From NCBI GenBank assembly GCA_003427395.1, contig BFEA01000247.1:47070-86558 (forward strand): DNA of 39,489 nucleotides, written 5' to 3'. Position numbers and translations under genes: made by a program. The notes under the pieces were generated by a model. The model was not told where the DNA came from. It ran no database searches and saw only the letters and a list, made by a program, of their open reading frames with translations. Below are positions 1 to 9,536 of this stretch, piece after piece (the first letter of the stretch is position 1; every line of letters starts with the position of its first letter). This stretch comes from Chara braunii. Taxonomy: Eukaryota; Streptophyta; Charophyceae; Charales; Characeae.

Positions 1-7
1 CGTGTGG

Positions 8-77
8 GCCCCCGCGCCGTTTGAAAAAGCAGAGTGCGGGAAAATTCCCACTTTGCTTTTTCGAACGGCGTGGGGGC
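8..77. repeat. Inverted repeat, arms of about 33-35 bp
   Basis: Bases 8-42 are almost the reverse complement of 45-77, with a few mismatches and one or two extra bases. The arms include the pair GCCCCCGCGCCG and CGGCGTGGGGGC. The sequence could fold as a cruciform or hairpin with almost no loop. It is the first of three palindromes in a row, so it is probably part of a foldback-type repeat rather than a terminator. Confidence 0.85.
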
Positions 78-79
78 AC

Positions 80-153
80 AGAGAGAGAGAGAGAGGGAGG
101 CAAAGAGATCGCCACTCTGCACGGAGGGCAGAGCGGCGATCTCGTCGCCTCTG

Positions 154-202
<49 letters not shown>
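80..202. repeat. Palindrome with complementary (GA)n and (CT)n outer arms; (CT)24 microsatellite
   Basis: The core arms 105-120 and 128-143 are complementary apart from one base. Outside them a short (GA)n run at 80-95 faces a (CT)n run at 155-202, so the two microsatellites extend the same foldback stem. The (CT)n tract has about 24 units. Confidence 0.85.
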
Positions 203-204
<2 letters not shown>

Positions 205-205
205 G

Positions 206-362
206 TGTACGACGTGAATCTTCCCGCGAAATGGGGAAGATTCATTCCCACGTTGGTTTCATTCCTGCTTTGCTGGGGTTCGAAAAACCGAAGCGGGAAT
301 GAATCTTCCCACTTTCGCGGGAAGATTCATTCATCGTACACACACACACACACACACACACA
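206..362. repeat. Third palindrome followed by (AC)n microsatellite
   Basis: Bases 206-249 are complementary to 294-340 with small indels; the arms contain GAATCTTCCCGCGAAA and its complement. The loop contains a further partial inverted pair (CATTCCTGCTTTG at about 260-272 against 288-300). An (AC)13 tract at 337-362 begins at the outer edge of the right arm. Confidence 0.85.
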
Positions 363-2242
363 GTCGTTGTTGTTTTGTTTCTTTGGTAAGTCTTTTTTTT
401 TTTGTCGGGAGTGTCATCCCGAAAGTGGATGAGCCAGGCCTTTGTTGGACTATCGGACGCTGCTATCGGCCTACCTCCTGAGGCTGCGGCGCGTTAACGG
501 GCAAGCCCGCTGCCGATAGTTGGGCCCAGTACTGGTGGCTTAACGACGTCACCTTGTGCGATTAGCGCGCCAGGTGTTGCCGGGCCGCTCACCTCGCCGC
601 GCAATGAGGCACGAAGAACACCTTGCTCTCTCTCTCATCGAGGGTGGGGCTATGCCCGCAATGCAAGAGTTGTCACCCTGGTAGTCCGTACAGGTTAGGT
701 GTAGCGTTAGGGTAGACTTGGAAGGAAGAATGGTAACTTTCGGTGCTCTTCAGGTATTACCATGGTGAAAAAGAGATGGTGGAAAAGGGGCACCAAGAAT
801 TGGTCTAGGGTAGCCAAGCAGTCTTGGATCCGACTCTATCGCAGGGTGAAAATTCGTCTCGGCGCCGCCATATCTGGAAGGTTTTAGACCCTAGTTAGAT
901 CAGTCGTGGTGAAAATTCGTCTCAGTGAAAATTCATCTCAGCGCCGCCATATCCGGAAGGTTTATAGGATAGCTTGGCTAGATCGCTGAGCTAGGAGAAG
1001 GAGCTCAGTCGTGTTACACCATGGATGTAACCAGGAGGAAACCTGAGTAACAAGAGGGGTAATCTCTATCGAAGTAACTGCCCGATAAAACTCTTATAAA
1101 CTACCGCTACGAAGAATGCTTTTGTGAATTTTCAATCCCCGAAAAGGGAAGTTTCAGGCAAAGCATCGAGTAGCCTCCAGCCGGAGTAGGTTATCTAGCT
1201 TTATAACTCCCCCCAAGTCAGAGAATTTCACTGCGCCAACTTTGGCGTTTCATACCGCTCGAACCTGTTCGACGCACTCCGCTCTGCTGTCAACTACGCA
1301 ACTTACCGTAGTATTCAGGATGGGGCATCCGAGAGAGACGAGAGGCGACGTCCTTTATAAAATTTCACATCCTCACGACTGGTAGTCGGTGCACCGTGGT
1401 CGGGAGTAAAAACAAAACTCAGACAGTGGTGTAAGGGATTAGGAGCGGAGTAAGTGTATCTACTCCAGAGGAAGAGGGCAAGACTCTCTCATCGCGCAGG
1501 TTAGTGGTGGCAAGGAGCGGGGTAATCGGACCGATTCGGAAAGTACGGGGGAGGGAGAGAAGCGAACTCAACTTACGAAGTGGACTGGAGCTGGTCTACC
1601 TATCGGACTAAAATGCAGACAAGCGCAATAGTAGCTAGGTAAGACGGTTCAATTGGGCTGCAAAAGTCTTACCTTGCTGCTGGGACGACAACAGGCTCGG
1701 CGGTGCATCTGCAGTGGGACACCAGGAGGCAACCAAGTCAGGCAAGACGTGAGCTCATCAGCAATCCGCCCACTCTGGCGGGTGCTCTAAAGTCAATTAG
1801 CAACTCTCAGCAACTAACTGGTTTTAGGTACCGAGATACCATCTCTAATGATACCGCCGCTTATCTGTGGACAGGGGTGCGCATACTGAGAACACTGGAG
1901 GAGCTCCAGTTCAGGTAACGGAAGTATGTTCTGGTACGGATTTTCCCCCGACCTCCGAAACACATAGTTTAGAGCCTTGTTTGCGGGCGTAGACACGGTG
2001 TACACACACTGAGAGCATTGGAACGAATCTGGTTAGAACAACTGAAGGAAACAACATCACTAACTCTTCTGCAAACTCGTAAACAAGTAATCCGGGGTGC
2101 TGTATGAGGATGAAGACGTTCTGCCCCCTGGACTATTACCTTGGCTTCCCCTAAAGCAGAAGAAGGCCAGGTCAGGGTCAAGGAAGGAGATTTATCCAAG
2201 GTAAGAGATTCGATTGGTCGATGTTATGATGAAGGGGTATGA
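363..2242. other. No recognisable gene; possible LINE 5' untranslated region
   Basis: Stops are frequent in all frames and the short open frames show no family resemblance. The stretch lies immediately upstream of LINE ORF1 on the same strand, so part of it is probably the LINE 5' UTR, but I cannot place the 5' end or a target-site duplication. It contains a local direct repeat (846-963). Confidence 0.4.
846..963 (+). repeat. Local direct duplication of about 40 bp
   Basis: Bases 846-883 and 923-961 share GTGAAAATTC, then a near-identical stretch containing GCGCCGCCATAT and GGAAGGTTT. A shorter third start (GTGAAAATTCGTCTCAG) lies at 909-925. Copies are 75-80 bp apart. Confidence 0.75.
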
Positions 2243-4609
2243 CCGAACGATGTCAATCTCGAGAAGGTAGTAGAGGATGAGGAGGGGAGAAGATTTGTGG
2301 TTGATGGGGCAGTAGATGAGGTGAAGGAGCAGTGGTTAAAAAAGAGGTCCGGTGTAGTGATTTTTCAGGGAGAAGCAAGGAAATTGGCACGTTCGGTAAA
2401 AGAAGACATGATTAGAGCATATGAGGATGGGTGGATTGCGAGGAGGCTCAGACTGTTCCAACCAGAGACCAGAAGAGGCAGAGTTAAATTCGAAGGGCCG
2501 AACATGGCCTCGTACGTAGCTAAGGCAAAAGAGATTGCAGACTGGTTAGTCCAACAAAAGGAGATGAAGATAACCTTAGGAAAGAAGGAATATCTCATCT
2601 ACTTCAGACCCAGGTTATCCAGACAGGAACTACAAGAGGTGAGAATCCAAGAAGCACAGACGAGATTCTGGATTATGGCCCTTAGAGTGCCACTTGAAGC
2701 ATACTATTTCCTGCTAAGCGTTATGAAGAACATGTTCGGGGAAGTAATCTCGGTACAACCGCCGGAATACGACAACGATTGTCCAAGGCTAATGAACGCA
2801 AAGTTCGACATGCCTCTAGAAGCACGCAACAAAATTGAAGACGAATTGGTCATCCAGTCCCCAAAAGGAGTGAGGTGGAAGGTTGAGATTGTCTCCCCCT
2901 ACTCGGACTGGTGTCGGAGGTGTAAGCAATACTACCACACAGAGGAGTATTGTCCCAAGTTCAAACAGAGCAGGGAAAGTCAGAGAAGTATGGGCGAATG
3001 ACAAGCAGGATACAAGGTCCGGTTCCGTCAACACGTGCAGAATCAGGACCAGGCTACCCAGAGGAACACAGCGGAGAGAAGAGAATCACAAGCAGACAGG
3101 TGCGTAAATCCACAGCAACAGGCCAGACCCACTTAGGGCCAGGGGTCAGGGGGCCTGCCAGAACCGGCGGAACAAGCTCAGGCCAGGTACAGGAGGCCGG
3201 TGGAACCAGACCCGACGGGTCATGGCATCCCGCATCAGGGGGTACCCCACACTGCTGGCCAGGATTTTGGGGCGGGGGCCCAGTACTCAGCAATCAAGCA
3301 CGACCCTCGTCCATGCAACCACAGGGCCTCTGGACCCATGACAGAGAAACAACGGGAGGTGGACAGGATTGGGAGGGAGAACAGATACCTATCACAGGCC
3401 ACCCCCTGTTACATCCTTGGGCTCCCAGGGAGGAATGGCCAGCGTGCAACGGGGAAGGCGCGTTCAATGGAGGAACATGAATGGGAGGCACTGTCCTCGC
3501 CCCCCTCCCAATGCATTGGCAAGATCATCAGCGGACAACAGTCTACGAGAACTACTATCAACATCAGAACTTTGAAGATCTACACCGTCAAGGTTTGCCC
3601 AGACAGGTCATCTACCCGCAGCCTAGGTACCCAGTAGGACCGTATGATTGGAAGAGTTGGGCACAGGACAAGGGCTCCCCTCCTGCAGACCCAGGTAGAT
3701 GGGGACTGGAAGGCGGTTCGAACAGAAGAACAAGGAGAGGCAATAGAAGACGCTGGGAGGCATGGAAGGAGGACAGTTGGGGAAACAGGGAGGGTTACAC
3801 ACAAAACTGGCATCAACAGATGCCAAATCAAACGAGTAGGTTAAGAGAAGAGGGGATGGCAAGGGAGAGACTCCAACGCACCACACGCTGGCAAAACCAC
3901 CATTTCTGAAGAACTGTCGAAGACCTCAGTATCCTCTCGGTCCAAGGTTCGTTGGGGCAGTGAATGCAGTGAGGAGGATAGAAGAAGATCAGACCATCAG
4001 ACAGTCACATCATCTTTGGAGAGTTCAGCAGACTCTGGACTGAGGAAGCGGCCCGACCAAGAAACAGGGAGCAAACAGCGATGGGGCAAGGACAAGCGGG
4101 CGGAGGCGTTGGAAAAGAACCAAATGTAGACTGTGCAGCGCTGTCTAGTCCCCCTCCTCTGCACAAGAGCAAATGAGGGGTCTTATTTTCTAGCTGCTTC
4201 AGATGCTGGAGGCGCACCCCTGATCCCTTCTATGGTGGTGGACTGCTCCCCAACCCCATCCTCAATTCTGGAGGTCACGCGAAAATTGTATGGAGCGCAT
4301 GTTCCTGTCTGCGTCATCCCTCACTCCTCAATGGTCAATGTGGTATGTGAATCTACGTAAGGGTACAATAAAATGTACTTCCCGCTGATGGATGCCTACA
4401 TCCCTGAAGAAGCGGTAAACTCTCTGGCTCAGTCGGGAATCAAGTGGTTCCCTGTGGATCTGATAAGAGAACGCAACTCGACTGAACTAGAAACAAACCA
4501 AGTGTTGCTGGGCATCTCAGCGCTGGTGCTACTCAATGTCAATGATAAGCTGCTAAAGGAAGGAAATTTTCACTCTACATTCCTGGGCACCAAGCTGACG
4601 GAAGAATGA
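2243..4609 (+). pseudogene. LINE ORF1-like protein with CCHC zinc knuckle, interrupted
   Basis: This is the nucleic-acid-binding, RNP-forming ORF of an L1-type LINE. The best open part is 2297-3001 (about 234 residues, no ATG; the open frame begins after a TGA at 2240-2242). Near its end, nt 2912-2953 encode C-RR-C-KQYY-H-TEEY-C, an exact CX2CX4HX4C knuckle. Upstream residues have the length and position of the RRM-like DUF4283 region of plant LINE ORF1s; that match is inferred. After the TGA at 2999-3001 the same frame continues with Q/P-rich sequence and more stops; 3481-3909 in the neighbouring frame is Q/W/R-rich and also protein-like, so a frameshift is likely. A distinct globular-looking C-terminal part (4133-4609) follows, broken by one TAG. 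ORF2 starts about 160 bp downstream. Confidence 0.7.
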
Positions 4610-4769
4610 CGTTCCACCTCTAGAACCAGTTCATCCCACAGCAGCGTTCAGTCCAGGCCGAGGCATACTGACAGAGGCAGCTCCACGCACACCAGCACAG
4701 ACCTCCAGAATCAAGAACAACAGCACACAACCCCCCGCATCCAACCACAGGTGGAAGCAGCGCAAGCCA

Positions 4770-7030
4770 ATGAACAGAATTAGAGTGGCATCTTGGAACA
4801 TCCAAGGTTTGGGAGACTCCAACGGACGGTGGAAGAAAAGAAGGCTAAAGAGCTGGCTACACGAATGGAAGGCAAATTGCGTAATGATACAAGAATCTAA
4901 GCTAAATGAGATCAAGCTGCAAGAGTTGGCCTTGTGGTGGGATGGGCCACAAGTCTGGACCCCGGCCCAAGGCACTCGGGGTGGAGTGGGGATCCTACTC
5001 CACCGGGATTTACATGCGTTGGTGATTGACTCAGAGGTAGATATGTGGGGCCGGTAGGCCTGGATGAAAGTAGAAATAGGGAATGAGAAATGGGTGTTTA
5101 TGACGATATACGCCCGGAATGATGTGGGAGTAAGGGTGAGGTTCTTCTGAAGGCTGATGTCGCAGATTCCAAAGTCTGACAACCGGTACTGGCAGGAGAT
5201 TGAAACCTCTCTTTGGATGAGGCCCTCCAGCTGGGGTCACAATCAACAGACAAAAAAGACATGCGGGCCCTCCTAGAGCTCAGTGCAGAGCTCGCCCTCA
5301 TCGACCCTTTCCCTGTTTTAAGCCCGGACGACCCAGGTTACACTTGGTTTTCACATCTACACAGAGACAAACAGGAGGTGACAAGACGACGCCTAGACTT
5401 CTTTCTTCTAAGTGAGCAGGTCTTAGAGAGGATAACAACGGCAAGACAAACCTGCAACCCGATATCGGATCACAAGCCGGTAGTTACCGATTTCAGGTTG
5501 CACTTGGGACTGGAAAGAGGGAGGAGCTTCTTCCGCCTCAACAGCCAGATCCTAGAGGAGTCGGGCATCAAGGAGTTGGTAGAAACTCACATGTCCAGCT
5601 GGGAGGAGGCCAAACCTCTGTTTGACTCATCAGCAGACTGGTTGGACGGGGGGATCACTATCATATCTGGTGTTCTGGACGTCTGCTCCAGAATACTGGC
5701 AAGAACCAGAAACAAGAGAGAAGCGGACTGCAGAAGGCGGGTGGAGGAAGCAGAAGAAAAGATGGAAGGACATTCGATCTCGGCATTGGTGTGGGCTGCA
5801 GAAAGGGAGAGAAGGATGGCAAAATTGGAAAATCTAAAGGTAGTGAAACAAAAAGATGGACCGAGGTTCTGCAGGAAAAAGGGATAGAAACAAACGATAT
5901 AATGTCCAAAGAGACATTTTAGAAGTTGCATCCAAGAAGGACACACCAACATCTGATTGAGTTGAAGCACCTATTTGTGGCCTCCGCTCCTCCAGCCTGC
6001 TCGGCAACTGGCATGCTCCAATATGCAAGGTCGTACTATTTCGACATCCTAACGACCAGACGTTCGCGGGAGGAGGTGAATACGGACCTGTCACTAACTT
6101 TAGAGATGTGGAACGACACTACAGTTTGACTACAGGCAGCAACAAAGTTGGATTTGGACAGACCTCTCACCCTTGAGGAGGTAACCCAAATGCCGGAATC
6201 AATGGCCAGGGGTAAATCACCGGGGGTTGATGGACTGACGGTCGAGTTCTACTCTGCCAACTGGGAAGTATTTGGGCCACTGCTGGTAGAGCTATACAAC
6301 AAAGTCTTAGTCGGAGGCAGACTGGGGAAGCGGATGACACATGGAGTGATCACGGTGTTGTTTAAGACAGGGGACAAAGTGGAAGTGAGAAACTGGAGAT
6401 CGATCTTGTTGTTGAACATGTCCGATTCTAGTTAAGTCTCTAGCTCAATGGTTGGGGAGGTATCTACCAGAGCCAGTGGAGAGAGACTAGGGGGTGTTCG
6501 TTCAAGGAAGATCCATATTCAGCAATATCGTTACAACCATAGAGACGTTGTAAATAGTTCAGGGGGAGAATCTGGATATAGAGGTGCTCTTATTAGGTTT
6601 AGAGAAAGCCTATGACAAGGTGGGATGAACTTTTGTCCTTACCACCCTGCGAAAGACGGGCTTCGGGAACAATTTTTGCTCTTGGATCATCGCCATGTAT
6701 ACGTTTTCAACCTCCGTTGTAATGATCAACAGTCATCTCCCAGAGCCTTTCTCACTGTCACAGTCAGTAAGACAAGGGTGTCCTCTGGCTCCTCTCGCCT
6801 TCGTCCTCCAGATGGAAGTGCTGTTGAACAGGATTCGCCGCCATCCGGAGATCAGGGGGCTGCAACTGCATACCGGGGAGGAATGTCGTGTCAAGGCTTT
6901 GGCGGATGATCTGTTTGAAGTCTGTGAAAACTTTGTCCTCGCGCTGAATGCTCTGAAATCTGTTATGAGTGAATACTCAATCTTGTCGGAAGCCATAGTG
7001 AACTGGGGTAAATCGATGTACATGCTGTCG
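4770..7030 (+). pseudogene. LINE ORF2, N-terminal part: AP endonuclease and reverse transcriptase, inactivated
   Basis: ORF2 nicks target DNA and copies the LINE RNA into it. From ATG 4770: WNIQGLG (residues 9-15), MIQES (E42) and RGGVGILLH, the N-terminal endonuclease motifs; a TAG stops the frame at 5055-5057. The endonuclease resumes in another frame at 5213 with GYTW, RLDFFLLS and SDHKPV. The expected GDFN motif between them is absent, so the junction near 5190-5213 looks like a deletion plus frameshift. The reverse transcriptase follows in pieces: GKSPGVDG (about 6210), NWRSI and LLN (about 6390), LEKAYDKV (about 6600), VRQGCPLAPLAF (about 6770), ALADD (6896-6910) and VNWGKS (about 7000). 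The first catalytic Asp codon is GGT (Gly) at 6596-6598 and a TGA at 6626-6628 replaces a usual Trp. The ADD motif is kept. The frame ends in the nested insert. Confidence 0.9.
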
Positions 7031-7436
7031 GGACAGAAACCCCTGTAAGGGTTTCTGCCCGAGTTTTTTAAGGGCAGACACTGCCCGACCCTTGCTTGGG
7101 TTGAAAAACTTGATGAGATTGACGTGCCAAAGGTTATTCAGACCAACCCTATAACTGAAAGACCTAAAGCCTGATGTCGTTGACATAGAACGTCGTTGAC
7201 GTGAGACGACGTCGACATCCATTTAAGACAGCGGGAGTCGGCACTGTCATCCACAGTTCTCGACGAGGCCGCAGTAGTGTGCAGTCGTGGAAAAACTAAA
7301 GTTAGACCTAGTCTTCCTAAAATAATGTCGTGCGGCTATTAAACCGCGCGATTCAGGGCCTAAGTGAGCTAAAAAGAGGTGTGCGCCGGGTATAAAGCCG
7401 CGACGCAGGGGAAATAGGAAGAAGAGTTTAATTCTA

Positions 7437-7655
7437 GGGCCGCGGGGCTTGACGCCGAGCCAGGGGGTTGATAGGCCGATGCCAAGGTCACGCGGCCAAC
7501 CGAGCGTGCAGGGCCGTGAGTTGGCGGGGCCGGCAAGGCCACAGGCAGGCAGGCAGGGTTGGCAAGGCCACAAGCAGGCGAGGCCTGCAGGGCCGCAGGT
7601 AGGCCGGGCCTGTAGGGCTATGGGCAGGCAGGGCCTGCAAGGCCGCGGAACGGAG
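7437..7655 (+). repeat. GC-rich quasi-tandem repeat (GGCAAGGCCACAGGCAGG type)
   Basis: Short variable units such as GGCAAGGCCACAGGCAGG, GGCAAGGCCACAAGCAGG, GGGCCGCAGGTAGGCCGG and GGGCAGGCAGGGCCTGCAAGG recur through this stretch. It is open on both strands because of its composition, not because it codes. Confidence 0.6.
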
Positions 7656-7682
7656 GGACAGTGGCTGGGCCAAGCTCTTCTT

Positions 7683-7892
7683 ATAGGAGAGCTGCTCCTA
7701 TTACTGTGGTGATAGGAGCTAGCCCAGTAGGTTACCACACCAAACTCTCACCCGGCAGATACCGGGAACGAATCTGACATGCCAGCCTACTGGGCAAAGC
7801 TCCTTTTGGAGCAGCCCAAAGCAACTGGACGCGGCCGATCTCGGCCGCGCGATCCTCAAGATCGCACGGCTGAGATCTGTCGCGCGCAGATC
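7683..7892. repeat. Cluster of seven consecutive or nested hairpins
   Basis: Stems read directly: 7683-7689/7695-7701 (ATAGGAG); 7716-7731/7786-7802 (GAGCT-GCCCAGTAGG with a small internal loop) enclosing 7751-7755/7762-7766 (CCCGG); 7831-7838/7841-7848 (GCGGCCGA); 7849-7854/7860-7865 (GCGATC); 7874-7879/7887-7892 (GATCTG). A further weak pair lies within the last segment. Such density of perfect arms suggests a folded RNA rather than chance. Confidence 0.75.
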
Positions 7893-7922
7893 AAAGTAGC
7901 CCCTGCGCAAGGATGACACGCA

Positions 7923-7928
<6 letters not shown>

Positions 7929-7954
<26 letters not shown>

Positions 7955-8311
7955 CACTAAAACTAAACTAACGTGAAGCGCCACATGGCGCTATACGAAG
8001 TGACTGGGGCACTTTAGTCCCCAGCCAATGTGACAGGCGCCCGTTAGAAACGGGCAGCCACGATTTAGGTAAGTTCTTTCTTTTTCTTTTTTGGATTCAG
8101 TTAGATTTTTTTTTAGATTNAAAAAAAAAAAAAAAAAAAAAAAAAAACTGAAATTAAACTAACGTGAAGCGCCACATGGCGCTATACGAAGTGACTGGGG
8201 TACTTTAGTCCCCAACCAATGTGACAGGCGCCCGTTAGAAACGGGCAGCCACGATTTAGGTAAGTTCTTTCTTTTTCTTTTTTGGATTCAGTTAGATTTT
8301 TTTTTAGATTT
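7929..8311 (+). repeat. Tandem duplication of about 191 bp, each copy starting with poly(A), joined at an N
   Basis: Two nearly identical copies (7929-8119 and 8121-8311) each begin with an A run (26 and 27 bases) and carry GCGCCACATGGCGC, GCCCGTTAGAAACGGGC and an AGGTAAGT sequence. They differ at only a few bases and meet at a single N (8120). The join may be an unmerged contig overlap and not a real duplication. Confidence 0.8.
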
Positions 8312-8368
8312 TGTCTAGATTTTCTTTTTTGTCTTTTTCTCTTTCTTTTTTTGAGAGATTGCGTCCCC

Positions 8369-8642
8369 GTTCGTTCCGGACGAACAGGCAGAAAAGAAAG
8401 GCACGATTGTGCCAGACTGTTTCGTCGAACTTCCACTGACTCATCAGGAGGCTGAGCCTCGACAGTCAGTTAATCCGCCTGAATCAGCCACACAAACGCG
8501 GTTGTATTCAGGCGACGTGGTACACTCAGAGAGAGAGAGAGAGAGAAGCCTACTTATCTGCGCCCATTGGTTGAGCAACGGGCTGCAGACCGCCGCCTGC
8601 ACCTGGCGCCGTAGGCGTCCAGGTACGGGCGCGGGGGCAATA

Positions 8643-8675
<33 letters not shown>

Positions 8676-8989
8676 TGGACTCTGTGAAATGACTTAGGGG
8701 AGGGGGGGCCGTTCGTACTGAACGGTAAGCTGCCCCTGTATAGAAAAACGAGGGGGTAGCAGCCACGTACGTGGCCGTGGGAGTGGAGTAGATATTGGGT
8801 GGAGATTAGAAGGAGAAGAGAAAAAAAAAGGGGGAGTCGCGAATCTAATCGCGACGCCGGTCCAGATGCAGGGGGTAGAAGCTTCTGGGCCCTAAGTTGA
8901 CAGCAGACTGTTGGATTTCAACAATCTGCTTTACTTGGCTCTATACGGCCATTTAGGGCTGCGTCTGGCCGGGGGTGGCGGCCAGATGC
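8369..8989. repeat. Chain of about ten hairpins
   Basis: Stems seen: 8369-8374/8380-8385 (GTTCGT); 8400-8404/8409-8413 (GGCAC); 8435-8441/8464-8470 (ACTGACT) enclosing 8448-8453/8455-8460 (GAGGCT); 8476-8484/8506-8514 (CGCCTGAAT); 8601-8610/8614-8624 (ACCTGGCGCC, one bulge); 8709-8713/8721-8725 (CCGTT) inside a G/C-run stem; 8763-8774 (palindrome); 8836-8842/8849-8855 (GTCGCGA); 8902-8913/8919-8930 (11 of 12 pairs); 8961-8970/8980-8989 (10 pairs, one wobble). Confidence 0.75.
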
Positions 8990-8996
8990 ATTACCA

Positions 8997-9073
8997 AGGC
9001 CTGGAACTTGGTTTCCCTAGGGGAACATCAAGTTCTCAACCCTTGATCTCGTTTGAGATCAAGGGCCAGGCCT
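8997..9073. other. Predicted three-way junction
   Basis: Outer stem 8997-9004/9066-9073 (AGGCCTGG/CCAGGCCT, 8 bp). It encloses stem 9005-9010/9029-9034 (AACTTG/CAAGTT) topped by TTCCC/GGGAA (9013-9017/9021-9025), and stem 9040-9050/9055-9065 (11 perfect pairs, loop GTTT). Two of the three helix joints have no unpaired base; the third has 5. The strand of any transcript is unknown. Confidence 0.75.
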
Positions 9074-9125
9074 GACTCCGAGTTTTGGATGGGGGCAAAG
9101 CAGCTGCCGTCAGCCTCCAGCCAGC

Positions 9126-9134
9126 TATAAAACA
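9126..9134 (+). promoter_or_regulatory. TATA-like box
   Basis: CTATAAAAC within the nested insert, followed by AGCC repeats. It is a plausible Pol II core promoter for whatever the insert expresses downstream, but nothing else in the sequence confirms a start site. Confidence 0.3.
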
Positions 9135-9432
9135 AGCCAACAGCCAGCCAGCCAGCATTCATTTGTGGCTGGTGCTGCTGGCATTACGCTTGGTAAATGC
9201 TGGCTGCTGGAGGGGGAACTGCTGGTGGAGTAGGAGNAGCTGAGAGGAGCTGCTATTGGCGAAGGAGGAGGTCTGCAAGAGGGAGTGAGAGGTGGAGGTG
9301 GAGGCTGTCATGGCCACCACCTCGGTAGACTGAAGAGTATAAGGGAGATGCTGCGTGACTCTTTCGGCGGCGGCATCCATTTTTGAAAAGTGTGTAGGGG
9401 AGGTGCTGTCCGCTGGGCACGGTGGCAATGCT

Positions 9433-9536
9433 TTTTTTGGTGGTGACGCGGAAGCGCTGCCGAAATTTTGCGGCGACAACTGTGTTTTTTGGCGGTGACG
9501 CGGAAGCGCCGCCGAAATTTTGCAGCAGCAGCAGTT
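9433..9536 (+). repeat. Two-copy direct repeat of about 52 bp
   Basis: TTTTTTGG, GGTGACGCGGAAGCG and CCGAAATTTTGC occur in the same order at about 9435-9470 and 9487-9522. The GCN-rich context makes a long but implausible minus-strand frame. Confidence 0.7.

Noticed and set aside
1703-1918. 71-residue plus-strand frame upstream of LINE ORF1
   Set aside because: No domain and no continuity with ORF1; comparable frames exist on the minus strand.
8068-8310. AGGTAAGT sequences as splice donors of a gene
   Set aside because: They occur within the duplicated non-coding unit and no exon can be joined to them.
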